The translations under genes were made by a program, and so were the position numbers. 64,000 bases of DNA from Rhizobium sp. WYCCWR10014. Its GTDB lineage: Bacteria; Pseudomonadota; Alphaproteobacteria; Rhizobiales; Rhizobiaceae. Where the stretch lies: positions 152,866 to 216,865 of the forward strand of contig NZ_LXFU01000031.1 of assembly GCF_001657485.1 (NCBI RefSeq), written 5' to 3'. This document shows, piece after piece, positions 35,303-43,685 of this stretch; position 1 is the stretch's first letter; each line of letters opens with the position of its first letter. Under the pieces are notes generated by a model. That model was not told the DNA's origin and did not search any database. It saw only the letters and a list, made by a program, of their open reading frames with translations.

Positions 35303-36824
35303 GATCGGCCTCTGGGCTTTCCTGCCATTCGCCAGCCATCATCAGTCCCAGCCTGCGGGCATCCGCACCGTCGGCTTCGACGGGCGGTGACAGGCGGCCG
35401 CCGACGATTGCCTGTATGCGATCGGCAAGCGCGATCACCTCGTCGAGATCCTCCGAGATCAACAGCACGGCGGTGCCCTGCCGGCGGGCTTCGAGCAGGC
35501 GTGCGTGCACGGCTGCCACGGCCCCTTCATCGAGGCCACGCGCGGGCTGCGCGGCGATCAGGATGCGCGGCCGCCGATGCAGGTTTCGGCCGAGAATGAG
35601 CTTCTGCATATTGCCGCCGGAAAGCAGCCGGGTGCGGATGGCGGGGCCGCCGCCGCGTACATCGAATCCGTCGATAATTTCGCTCGCGAAGGCCATGCCC
35701 GCCTTGCGGTTGACGAGGCCATGCCGCGAAAAGGCCGGTGAGGTGATGCGCTCCAGCACGACGTTTTCCCAGATCGCCATTTCGCCGATCACGCCCTCCT
35801 CGTTGCGATCCTCGGGAATGCGGCCGATGCCGGCTTCGACGACATCGGCAACGCCGAGATTGCCGATGGCTTCCCCGAACAGCAGAAGGTCGCCGGCACT
35901 CCGCGAGAGCGTGCCGGAGAGAAGATGCGCCAATGCCGCCTGGCCATTGCCGGAAACGCCGATGATGCCGAGGATCTCGCCCTGGTGCAGGCGGAAACTG
36001 ATCGATTTCAGCCGATCGACGCCGCCGATACGCACCGTCACATCGGCCGCTTCGAGGGCAACGGCACCCGGTGTCGACGGCTCGCGTACGGGCCTTGTGA
36101 CGCGGCGGCCGACCATCAGCTCGGCGAGTTCCGCCTTGCTGGTTTCCGACGCCTTGCGTTCGGCGACCATCTTGCCGCCGCGCAGGACGACGATACGATC
36201 GGCGGCCGCCATGACCTCGTCGAGCTTGTGGGAGATGAAGATCAGCGACAGGCCCTGGCGGGCCATTTCCTTCAGTGTCGTGAACAGCCGTTCGGCCTCG
36301 ATATTGGTCAACACTGCCGTCGGCTCATCGAGGATCAGGATGCGGGCATCATTATAGAGCGCCTTGAGGATCTCGACGCGCTGCTCTTCGCCGACCGACA
36401 GGTCACCAAGGCGGGCATCCGGATCGACCTTAAGGCCGAAGCGCCCAGAAATTGCCAAAAGCTTGTTCCGCGCCGCCGATGTTCCCGAGCGCCAGGACCA
36501 CAATCTTTCGGTGCCGGTCATGACATTTTCGAGAACGGTCAGATTGGGCGCAAGCGAGAAATGCTGATGCACCATGCCGACGCCGGCACGGATCGCCGCA
36601 CGCGGCTTGCCCTGCGGCACCTCCGTGCCCTCGATCAGAATGCGGCCGGCATCCGGCATGTAGTGGCCGAAAAGGATGCTCATCAGCGTGGTCTTGCCCG
36701 CACCATTTTCGCCGAGCAGGGCCACGACCTCGCCCCTGGCAAGCGTCATGGAGATATCGTCATTGGCGAGATTGTCGCCGAAGCGCTTGCTGACGCCGAT
36801 AATTTCCAGCATAGGCCCGGTCAT
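35292..36824 (-). CDS. Nucleoside/nucleobase-type ABC transporter ATPase, two cassettes
   Basis: The ATG at 36824 overlaps the amidase stop (ATGA), giving 510 residues with two ABC domains in tandem. Domain 1 has Walker A GENGAGKTT, signature LSVGEEQRVEI and Walker B ILILDEPTAVL. Domain 2 has a degenerate P-loop (GVSGNGQAALA instead of GxxGxGKST), signature LSGGNMQKLILGRN and AAQPARGLD in place of the usual Walker B Asp-Glu. Such a weak second site is usual for RbsA/NupO-type ATPases, so this is normal for the family. Confidence 0.9.
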   Translation of the reverse strand: MTGPMLEIIGVSKRFGDNLANDDISMTLARGEVVALLGENGAGKTTLMSILFGHYMPDAGRILIEGTEVPQGKPRAAIRAGVGMVHQHFSLAPNLTVLENVMTGTERLWSWRSGTSAARNKLLAISGRFGLKVDPDARLGDLSVGEEQRVEILKALYNDARILILDEPTAVLTNIEAERLFTTLKEMARQGLSLIFISHKLDEVMAAADRIVVLRGGKMVAERKASETSKAELAELMVGRRVTRPVREPSTPGAVALEAADVTVRIGGVDRLKSISFRLHQGEILGIIGVSGNGQAALAHLLSGTLSRSAGDLLLFGEAIGNLGVADVVEAGIGRIPEDRNEEGVIGEMAIWENVVLERITSPAFSRHGLVNRKAGMAFASEIIDGFDVRGGGPAIRTRLLSGGNMQKLILGRNLHRRPRILIAAQPARGLDEGAVAAVHARLLEARRQGTAVLLISEDLDEVIALADRIQAIVGGRLSPPVEADGADARRLGLMMAGEWQESPEADHAI

Positions 36825-38233
36825 GACGGCAATCCCGCCACAGGAAAACGGTGCTGCCATCGTCCCTCGGCCTCCAGGCGCGCGGCAAACGACAGCAGCC
36901 GCGGCTCGTGACCCATCGGCGCCATGATCTGCACCGGCAGCGGCATGGCATGCTCATCCTGTCCGAAAGCCAGCGTCAAAGCAGGAAAACCCGAAATATT
37001 GGCGAGGCAGGCAAGCGGCGCAAATGCCGTCATCCGCTCGAGATGCAGATCCGTGTCGGCATGATCGGACGGAAAGGAGCCGATCGCAAGAGGCGCAAAC
37101 GAAAGCATCGGCATGAGGATGCAATCGACCCTGTCGAATAGCGCCCAGAGCTTATGGCTCACCAGGACGGCATCGCTCAGCGTGTTCCAGAGCGATGTCG
37201 CCGGCAGCGCCCGTCCGCGCGCCGCGAAAGCCTGCGTCAGAGGCTCAGCCCTGCTTTCATCAAGAGCCGCAGCCTCGATGAGCGCCGCAAGGTTGACGGA
37301 GACAATATCGGCGAAGGCGCGGCCGCTGGCGGCGACGCTCGATTCGAACTCGACCCAGCTTAGCGGGACGATAACGTGTCCGTCGTTCTCGAGGGCACGA
37401 GCCGCATCCTCGACGGCTGCGAGCCGATCACCCTCGGTCGGATAGGCCGCGCCGGTATCGGACAAGAGGCCGATCCGCAAACGCTCGTTGTCGATATCGA
37501 CAGGGGAGGTATCCGCAAAGGGACCTCGTGAATTGCCGCTCAGTCCGTCGAAAATCAGCGCCGTATCCCGCACCGAGCGGCAGACGGAGAGTTCGCTCGC
37601 GATACCGGCGAGGTGATTGCCAAAGGATGGCCCGCCGGGGATGGCGCCGCGCGTCGGCTTCATTCCAACAAGGCCGCAGCAGGCAGCCGGCACACGGATC
37701 GAACCGCCGGCATCGGTGGCATGCGCAATCGCGACGATGCCGGCGGCAACCGCTGCCGCCGCCCCGCCGGAGGAGCCACCCGCGGTCCGGGCCGGATCGA
37801 GTGGGTTGCGACAGACAGGCCCGATCGCCGGTTCGCTGGCGAGCGACAGACCAAATTCCGGGCTGGTCGTCAGGCCGAACAGACAAAAGCCGACGTCTCG
37901 GAAACGGGCAGCGAGATCGGAATCGGCTTCGCCTCCTTTTCTTTCGAAGAGACGGGAGCCGGCCGTTACCGGCAGCCCGGCGAAGGGGCCGCCGAGATCC
38001 TTCGCCAAGGTCGGCACGCCGGCAAACGGCCTTGCGGCAAAGCGATCGGGCTCGCTCTGCCGTTCCCGGTCGCGGGCGTCTGCCGAGGCGAGACCCATGG
38101 CGGCATGGAGATAGGCGATCGCGCCGAGCGGCTCCTGCCGCTCGGCTGCGGCAAGAGAAGCCTGCATCGCCTCCGCAGCGCTCAGGTTGCCTTGCCTGAT
38201 CGCTGCCGCCAGATCGGTCGCATCGCCTTGCAT
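36821..38233 (-). CDS. Amidase (amidase-signature family)
   Basis: I place the start at the ATG at 38233, eight bases after the receptor stop; the frame is open further only across the receptor gene. The 470-residue protein has the Ser-cisSer-Lys triad: Lys in LAKDLGGP near residue 76, the first Ser in GGSSGGAAAAVAAG near residue 150 and the second in TDAGGSIRVPAACCGLVG near residue 175. It hydrolyses an amide bond in the cytoplasm. Lying between receptor and ATPase of a nucleobase-type importer, it probably opens or trims the same nitrogen compound that the deaminase acts on. Confidence 0.87.
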   Translation of the reverse strand: MQGDATDLAAAIRQGNLSAAEAMQASLAAAERQEPLGAIAYLHAAMGLASADARDRERQSEPDRFAARPFAGVPTLAKDLGGPFAGLPVTAGSRLFERKGGEADSDLAARFRDVGFCLFGLTTSPEFGLSLASEPAIGPVCRNPLDPARTAGGSSGGAAAAVAAGIVAIAHATDAGGSIRVPAACCGLVGMKPTRGAIPGGPSFGNHLAGIASELSVCRSVRDTALIFDGLSGNSRGPFADTSPVDIDNERLRIGLLSDTGAAYPTEGDRLAAVEDAARALENDGHVIVPLSWVEFESSVAASGRAFADIVSVNLAALIEAAALDESRAEPLTQAFAARGRALPATSLWNTLSDAVLVSHKLWALFDRVDCILMPMLSFAPLAIGSFPSDHADTDLHLERMTAFAPLACLANISGFPALTLAFGQDEHAMPLPVQIMAPMGHEPRLLSFAARLEAEGRWQHRFPVAGLPS

Positions 38234-38241
38234 CAGCCTGT

Positions 38242-39228
38242 TTACTTCGGCTCGTCCATCATCTTCGGAACTTCGAAGGTGCCGGCCTTGATCTCCGCCC
38301 GTTTGGCCTCCATCGCAGCCTCTGCGTCGGCGGGCGCGACGCCCTTGACGAAGACGATATCGCTGCCGCCTTCCTTCATCAGGCCGTAGGACGTGTAGTT
38401 CCTGCCGACCGGCTTTCCGGCAGCGACATCGGCGATCGCAGCGTCCAGGATCGGGCGGAAATACCACATGGCGTTGGCAAACACCGTATCCGGATAACGT
38501 GGCGTATAGTCGATCAGCGAGCCGACCGACTTGATGCCGCGCTCCTTGGCGGCATCGGCGGTGCCGATGCGCTCGCCGAACAGGATGTCGGCGCCGGCGT
38601 CGATCTGGGCAAGACCGGCTTCGCGAGCCTTCGGCGGATCGAAGAAGGTGCCGATGAACGACACGAGGTGCTTTGCGTCCGGGTTGACCGCCTTGACGCC
38701 GGCCGCGAAGGCGTTGATCAGCATGTTGACCTCCGGGATCGGAATGGCGCCGACCGAACCGACGACATTCGACTTGGTCATCTTGCCCGCCAGCATGCCG
38801 GCAAGATAGGCGCCGTCATGGTTCCAGGTGCCGAAGACGCCGAAATTGTCGCCGGCCTGCTCGCCGCTAGAACCCAGCACGAAAGCGGTATCGGGATAAT
38901 CGGCCGCGACCTGCCGGGCCTCTTTCTCCACCGCATAGGCCTCGCCGATAATCAGCTTGTTGCCCTGTTCGGCATATTCACGCATGGCGCGGGGATAATC
39001 GGTGCCGGAGACACCTTCGGAGAAGACATATTCGATGACGCCTTCCTTGGCCGCGTCCTGCAGGGCCTTGTGCAGACAGGAGTTCCAGGCATTTTCGACC
39101 GGCGACGCATGAATGCCGGCAACCTTCAGCGGCGCGGCCGCCCTTGCCAGCGGGGCAAAGCCGCTGACCCCAAGCGCAATGCCGGACGCGATCACTGCCC
39201 GGCGTGAAATCAGGATATCTTTGGTCAT
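38242..39228 (-). CDS. BMP-family ABC transporter substrate-binding protein
   Basis: Start chosen at the ATG at 39228, after GGGGAA, giving 328 residues. A twin-arginine signal (ISRRAVIASG) is followed by cleavage after ARAAA near residue 32; there is no lipobox cysteine, unlike many BMP lipoproteins. The BMP fold is seen in AWNSCLHKALQDAAKEG, NFGVFGTWNHDGAYLAGMLAGKMTKSN and IGTFFDPPKAREAGLAQIDAGADILF. BMP receptors bind purine nucleosides or nucleobase derivatives. It is the first gene of the six-gene operon running to 31997. Confidence 0.88.
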   Translation of the reverse strand: MTKDILISRRAVIASGIALGVSGFAPLARAAAPLKVAGIHASPVENAWNSCLHKALQDAAKEGVIEYVFSEGVSGTDYPRAMREYAEQGNKLIIGEAYAVEKEARQVAADYPDTAFVLGSSGEQAGDNFGVFGTWNHDGAYLAGMLAGKMTKSNVVGSVGAIPIPEVNMLINAFAAGVKAVNPDAKHLVSFIGTFFDPPKAREAGLAQIDAGADILFGERIGTADAAKERGIKSVGSLIDYTPRYPDTVFANAMWYFRPILDAAIADVAAGKPVGRNYTSYGLMKEGGSDIVFVKGVAPADAEAAMEAKRAEIKAGTFEVPKMMDEPK

Positions 39229-39434
39229 TGATTGTTCCCCTTTTTTACCATTTGGTTCAAAAATCATAGTAGCGCCCAAAAATGTGTCAAGCAGCAAACA
39301 GGCTTAAAAATCAGGCTGTTCAATCTGTTGGGCCTTGCGTTCTGCAGCCATTTTTTCCGAACTGTATGGCGCCGCGGCTTGGCGCGACGCAATTGGCAGG
39401 ATATGCAAGGATCATCGGGGTTGGGGGACATGAA

Positions 39435-40064
39435 ATGGGGGAAGAAGAGGGCGCCTCGCGGCGACCGATCGCGAGCCGGTCGTCGTCCTGGGCCATCGGC
39501 CTCAGCGCGTGGCTGGCGCGGAGCGGCGCGACACCGAACGGCATTTCGCTTTTATCGGTCGTGTTCGCGGGTATAGGCGCAGCACTCATCGTTTTCACAA
39601 CACATCCGATTGCCATGGTTTGCGCCGCGATCTCGGTGCAGCTGCGGCTCGTCTGCAATCTGCTGGACGGAATGGTCGCGATCGAAGGCGGCAAGAAAAC
39701 CAAGAGCGGGCCGCTCTACAATGAATTCCCCGACCGGGTGGCCGACAGCCTGTTTCTCGTCGCGGCTGGCTATGCCTGCGGCTTTGGCTGGCTCGGCTGG
39801 CTGGCTGCGCTGCTCGCCGCACTCACTGCCTATATCAGGGTCTTCGGAGGAGCGGTCGGTCTTCCCCAGGACTTCAGCGGCGTCATGGCCAAGCAGCGCC
39901 GCATGGCGGTGCTGACGGCGGGCCTCCTCGCCCAGAGCTTGGAGACGCTGATATCAGGCAGCCACTGGTCGCTGATCCTGGCATCGGCGGTCATCGCGGC
40001 CGGCAGCCTTGTCACCTGCATCACACGCACGATAACGCTTGCCCGTTCGCTGGAGAGACTATGA
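39435..40064 (+). CDS. CDP-alcohol phosphatidyltransferase-family protein
   Basis: The ATG at 39435 follows TTGGGGGACATG and gives 209 residues; earlier in-frame starts lack a ribosome site. The motif normally D-G-x2-A-R-x8-9-G-x3-D-x3-D appears as LDGMVAIEGGKKTKSGPLYNEFPDRVAD near residue 75. Asp-Gly-x2-Ala is kept, the Arg is replaced, and the Asp after the glycine is Asn-Glu. This divergent form also occurs in the YnbA/YnjF-like branch. Several membrane helices are expected. Four-base overlap with the next gene links it to PlsC- and CdsA-like partners. Confidence 0.83.
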   Translation: MGEEEGASRRPIASRSSSWAIGLSAWLARSGATPNGISLLSVVFAGIGAALIVFTTHPIAMVCAAISVQLRLVCNLLDGMVAIEGGKKTKSGPLYNEFPDRVADSLFLVAAGYACGFGWLGWLAALLAALTAYIRVFGGAVGLPQDFSGVMAKQRRMAVLTAGLLAQSLETLISGSHWSLILASAVIAAGSLVTCITRTITLARSLERL

Positions 40065-40681
40065 TCGCGCTCATTCGTCGCCTACTCGTGCTGTTCGTCC
40101 GTATCCTGGTCGGCGCCCGAAGCGAGTGGCGGGGCTGCGCGCCCGATCCCCGCCGCCGCATCTATTTCGCCAATCACAACAGCCATGTCGATACCGTCGC
40201 CGTCATGGCCGCCCTGCCGTGGCCGGTGCGCCGGCTGACCCATCCGGTCGCCGCACGAGACTATTGGGGAACGAGCGCACTTCGCCGCTTCATCGCGGAG
40301 AAATGCCTGCGCGCCGTCCTGATAGACCGCAAGCCTGCGCCGGACAGCAACCCGCTGGAGCCTCTCGAGCGCCTGCTCGAGGAAGGCCGTTCGATCCTGA
40401 TTTTTCCTGAGGGAACGAGAAGCGCCACCGATGAGATCGCGCCGTTCCGCAGCGGCATCTATCGCCTCGCCTGCCGTTTTCCGGATGTCGATCTCGTACC
40501 GATCCATCTCGACAACCTTCAGCGCATCCTGCCGAAGGGAAGCATGCTGATCGTCCCGATCACCTGCACGGCGCGCTTCGGCAAACCGCTCCGCGTCGAA
40601 CCGGGCGAGGAAAAGGACAGCTTCCTGGCTCGCGCGCGCGCCGCGGTCATTGAACTCGCAGATGGGGGGCATACCGCATGA
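40061..40681 (+). CDS. 1-acyl-glycerol-3-phosphate acyltransferase-like protein (PlsC family)
   Basis: A 206-residue acyltransferase with the catalytic H-x4-D box (NHNSHVDT, near residue 37) and the phosphate-binding FPEGTRSA near residue 116. An N-terminal hydrophobic segment (IALIRRLLVLFVRILVG) should anchor it to the membrane. It would transfer an acyl chain to a lysophosphatidate-like acceptor, giving the phosphatidate used by the CdsA-like protein that follows with a four-base overlap. The essential housekeeping PlsC of rhizobia would be elsewhere. Confidence 0.87.
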   Translation: MIALIRRLLVLFVRILVGARSEWRGCAPDPRRRIYFANHNSHVDTVAVMAALPWPVRRLTHPVAARDYWGTSALRRFIAEKCLRAVLIDRKPAPDSNPLEPLERLLEEGRSILIFPEGTRSATDEIAPFRSGIYRLACRFPDVDLVPIHLDNLQRILPKGSMLIVPITCTARFGKPLRVEPGEEKDSFLARARAAVIELADGGHTA

Positions 40682-41607
40682 CCAGTCTGTTCTCCATCGT
40701 GCTGGCCGCGATCCTCGGCCTGCTTGCCGTCGCCTCGGCCATCGGTTTCATCCTTCAGCGGCGTGCGACCCAGCCCGGCTCCGTCGCCACCGTCCAAAAT
40801 CTCAACGCCCGTATCCGCTCCTGGTGGATCATGGTCGCAGTGTTCGGCGGGGCAATCCTGCTCGGTGACACGGCGACCGTCATCCTGTTCGCATTCCTAT
40901 CCTTTATGGCGCTTCGCGAATTCTGGACCCTGACACCATCGCGGCGCGGCGATCACCTGGCGCTTTTCCTGTCTTTCTTCGTTGTGCTGCCGCTGCATTA
41001 CGTGCTGCTCGGAACGGAGTGGTACGGCCTCTTTGCGATCTTCATCCCGGTTTATGCCTTCCTGATCCTGCCGGCGGTGGCGACCTTGACGGGTGACGTC
41101 AACGAATTCCTCGCCCGCAGCGCCAGGGTGCAATGGGGATTGATGCTGACGGTCTATTCGATCAGCCACGCTCCCGCGCTTCTCATGCTGGAGACCGGCA
41201 CACCGTCCGCACTTCTTCTCGTCTATCTGGTCGTGGTCGTGCAGCTCAGCGACGTCTTCCAGTATGTCTGGGGCAAGCTCCTCGGAAAGCACCGTTTCTC
41301 GCCGAATATCAGCCCGTCGAAGACGATCGAAGGGCTGGTCGGAGGCGGCGCCTCGGCCATCCTCGTGGGAACACTGCTATATCGCCTGACGCCCTTCTCC
41401 CCGCTACAGGCCGCAGCGATCAGCACGGTCATCGTCGTCGCCGGCTTCTTCGGCGGCTTCGTGCTCTCGGCCATCAAGCGCGATCTCAATGCCAAGGACT
41501 GGGGCTATGTGATCGAGGGCCATGGCGGCGTGCTCGACCGCCTGGACTCCATCACCTTCGCCGCACCTCTATTCTTCCACATCGTCCGCTATTGGTTCAC
41601 CACATAG
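40678..41607 (+). CDS. Phosphatidate cytidylyltransferase-like protein (CdsA family)
   Basis: The 309-residue polytopic membrane protein ends with the CdsA signature KRDLNAKDWGYVIEGHGGVLDRLDS near residue 262, including the metal-binding Asp residues. An earlier segment (SDVFQYVWGKLLGKHRFSPNISPSKTIEGLVGG) is the CTP-site region. It should make CDP-diacylglycerol from phosphatidate and CTP. With the two preceding genes it forms a compact acyl-transfer, activation and headgroup-transfer set resembling ynbA-ynbB of E. coli. Confidence 0.88.
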   Translation: MTSLFSIVLAAILGLLAVASAIGFILQRRATQPGSVATVQNLNARIRSWWIMVAVFGGAILLGDTATVILFAFLSFMALREFWTLTPSRRGDHLALFLSFFVVLPLHYVLLGTEWYGLFAIFIPVYAFLILPAVATLTGDVNEFLARSARVQWGLMLTVYSISHAPALLMLETGTPSALLLVYLVVVVQLSDVFQYVWGKLLGKHRFSPNISPSKTIEGLVGGGASAILVGTLLYRLTPFSPLQAAAISTVIVVAGFFGGFVLSAIKRDLNAKDWGYVIEGHGGVLDRLDSITFAAPLFFHIVRYWFTT

Positions 41608-41620
41608 AAGCTGGTTTTGG

Positions 41621-41944
41621 CTAAAACCGATCCATGTCCTCGAGGCTCTCGAGCAGCCGGCGCTGAACATCCCGCTCCTGCTTGCCGATGGCCGTCATCA
41701 GCTTGCCCATCGTTCCCCGCAGGCCGTGCAACTCGTCGACCAGTTCCATGACGATATCGACGCCGGCTTCGTTGACACCCATGTTTCCCATGAGGTCCAG
41801 GATCAGCCGGGCGCGTGCGACGTCTGCGTCGCGAAATTGCCTCTGGCCGCCTGACGTCTCCGGGATCAGCCAACCCTGTTCGATCCAGAGGTCGAGCTGG
41901 ACGACGTCGATTTTCAAGTAAAGACGGAATTCGAGATCATCCAT
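41621..41944 (-). CDS. cbpM: Chaperone modulatory protein CbpM
   Basis: The 107-residue protein begins at the ATG at 41944, two bases after the cbpA stop. It fits CbpM: MDDLEFRLYLKIDVVQLDLWIEQGWLIPE with a MerR-like fold, then RQFRDADVARARLILDLMGNMGVNEAGVDIVMELVDELHGLR. CbpM binds the J domain of CbpA and blocks its action with DnaK as well as DNA binding. The neighbouring cbpA fits that pairing exactly. Confidence 0.9.
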   Translation of the reverse strand: MDDLEFRLYLKIDVVQLDLWIEQGWLIPETSGGQRQFRDADVARARLILDLMGNMGVNEAGVDIVMELVDELHGLRGTMGKLMTAIGKQERDVQRRLLESLEDMDRF

Positions 41945-41946
41945 GA

Positions 41947-42861
41947 TCAAGCCTCCATGTTCTTTCTCGGATCGTAGGAGTTTGCCGTCGCCCATTCCTT
42001 CATCAAGGCCGTCAGCCGTTCATCCGGGGCGTCGGGAAGCACAATCTTCAGCGAAATGTAGACGTCGCCGTGTTCGCCGCCGCGTTTTGCAACACCTTTG
42101 CCCTTGAGACGCAGGACCTTGCCGCTGTTCGAATAAGGCGGGAGCGTCAAATTGACTGGTCCGGAAGGCGTCGGCACACGGACCTTGCCGCCGAGCACGG
42201 CCTCACTGAGGGAGATCGGTAGTTCCAGGCGGATATCGTCGCCGTCTCGCGTGAAGAAGCGGTGTGGGGTCACACGGATTTCGATCAGGGCATCACCTGT
42301 CGGCCCGCCTCCAATGCCCGGCTCGCCCTTGCCGCGCAGCCGCAAGGTCTGGCCGTCGCGCGTCCCCGGCGGGATTTGTACCTCGAGCGCCGGACCATTC
42401 GGCATCTTGACCTCCGTCCTGGTGCCGTTGACGGCCTCGAGAAAGTCGACCTCCATGGAAAATTGCCGGTCACGGCCACGACCACGGGGCTGGCCGCCGC
42501 CGGCACGACGTGAAAAGAAGCTGGAGAAAATATCGTCGGCATCGCTGAAATCGGCAAAGCCGGCGCTGTTGTGGTAGGGATCGCCCGGCCCGCTCTTCGA
42601 CGCGTAGTCGCGGTAATAATTGCGCTGCGCACGCTCGGCGCCCGTTATATCGATCTCGCCGCGGTCGAAGCGTCCGCGTTTTTGCTCGTCACTCAAGATC
42701 TCGTAGGCCGTTGAAATTTGCTTGAACCGTTCCTCAGCCTTTTTGTCGCCGGGGTTAAGGTCGGGGTGAAGTTTCTTGGCGAGCTTGCGGAACGCGCTTT
42801 GAATATCCTTTTGCGTCGCATCGCGTTTCACGCCCAGAAGCTCGTAGGGATCCTGGCTCAT
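41947..42861 (-). CDS. cbpA: Curved-DNA-binding protein / DnaJ-like co-chaperone CbpA
   Basis: Start at the ATG at 42861 (304 residues); earlier sequence in frame is not J-domain-like. The J domain occupies residues 3-70 with the HPD motif in KKLHPDLNPG. A Gly/Arg-rich linker (RRAGGGQPRGRGRDRQF) and the two C-terminal beta domains follow (LEVQIPPGTRDGQTLRLRGKGEPGIGGG and the VNLTLPPYSNSGKVLRLKGKG repeat). There is no zinc finger, as expected for CbpA. It works with DnaK under stress and binds curved DNA. Confidence 0.93.
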   Translation of the reverse strand: MSQDPYELLGVKRDATQKDIQSAFRKLAKKLHPDLNPGDKKAEERFKQISTAYEILSDEQKRGRFDRGEIDITGAERAQRNYYRDYASKSGPGDPYHNSAGFADFSDADDIFSSFFSRRAGGGQPRGRGRDRQFSMEVDFLEAVNGTRTEVKMPNGPALEVQIPPGTRDGQTLRLRGKGEPGIGGGPTGDALIEIRVTPHRFFTRDGDDIRLELPISLSEAVLGGKVRVPTPSGPVNLTLPPYSNSGKVLRLKGKGVAKRGGEHGDVYISLKIVLPDAPDERLTALMKEWATANSYDPRKNMEA

Positions 42862-43006
42862 ACATGTCTCCGGTCGGGCAGCGAATCCTGCTGGTTGGCT
42901 TGGCAATGATATAGGTTGTCGGGCCGCCGCCGGGGAGGGGAGGCCGCCCGCCCTGATCGACGTCAATCCGAATAAAGCGCCCGCTGTCACCCAAGCTCAG
43001 TGGAGC

Positions 43007-43474
43007 TTAGAACAATGCCGCGTCTTCCGCGGGGGATGCCAAGCCTTCCTGCGCGTGATCTAAACGCCGATCGATGAGAACCGAGCACCCGGCATGGCGC
43101 ACGACCTTGTCGACGATCGAGGAGAAGACGTAGTCGGTGATATCGGTCACATGCGATGAAACCAGGATGAGATCGGCCGACTTCTCCCTTGCGACGGAGA
43201 CGAGCAGGGAGGCGGCAATGCCGATGCGAACCTCGATCGTCGCCGGAATTCCCATCTCTTTGCAAAGCGATGCAAGTTTCTTTTCGGCGTCGACGATGGC
43301 GGTCGTTTCGAATTCCTCGGGAAGCTCCGTCAGGTGACGGCGGGGAATATTCTCGATGACGTGCATGACGACGATACTTCCGCCTTCGTCCACGAGCGCA
43401 GCAGCCCGGCGCAGAAGGCGGCTGGCCGTTGCGCGGGGACCCATGCCGATGCCGCAGATGATCGTCCGATACAT
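43007..43474 (-). CDS. Universal stress protein (UspA family)
   Basis: The 155-residue protein starts at the ATG at 43474; the frame is open upstream but that stretch contains the promoter described separately. UspA features are YRTIICGIGMGPRATASRLLRRAAALVDEGGSIVVMHVIE and the late ADLILVSSHVTDITDYVFSSIVDKVVRHAGCSVLI. The ATP-site pattern G-x2-G-x9-G(S/T) is only partial (SSHVTDITDYVF), so ATP binding is uncertain. A FixK/FNR-like box 64 bases upstream points to induction at low oxygen. Confidence 0.88.
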   Translation of the reverse strand: MYRTIICGIGMGPRATASRLLRRAAALVDEGGSIVVMHVIENIPRRHLTELPEEFETTAIVDAEKKLASLCKEMGIPATIEVRIGIAASLLVSVAREKSADLILVSSHVTDITDYVFSSIVDKVVRHAGCSVLIDRRLDHAQEGLASPAEDAALF

Positions 43475-43510
43475 TGAAATCCATATCCTTGAATGCGAAT
43501 GATAACACCG

Positions 43511-43551
43511 ATCATACCGGTGTCGACCATCCCGGCATTGACGAATATCAA
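43511..43551 (-). promoter_or_regulatory. FixK/FNR-type promoter of the universal stress protein gene
   Basis: Read on the minus strand, TTGATATTCGTCAA (43551-43538) matches the anaerobox TTGAT-N4-ATCAA at 9 of 10 defined positions. A -10-like TATGAT lies at 43516-43511. The box centre at 43544.5 is 31 bases from the -10 centre, so a transcription start near 43503 would place the box at about -41.5, the classic class II position. The 5' leader would be about 28 bases. Confidence 0.7.
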
Positions 43552-43685
43552 GAAAAAGTGCCGCAACGGCAGCGCGCATGAAACGGCCAGCTGCTTCGGA
43601 ACAGACCTCCGGCTGAATCGTCGCAGTTGACGGCATGGTCTCCAGCAACATTTCTAACCCGGTGTCGTCACTGATTGAGGTTCAC

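Noticed and set aside
35292..36824. Degenerate second P-loop in the two-cassette nucleobase-type ATPase as an anomaly
   Set aside because: A weak second nucleotide site is normal in RbsA/NupO-type tandem ATPases, unlike the single-cassette protein at 15376.
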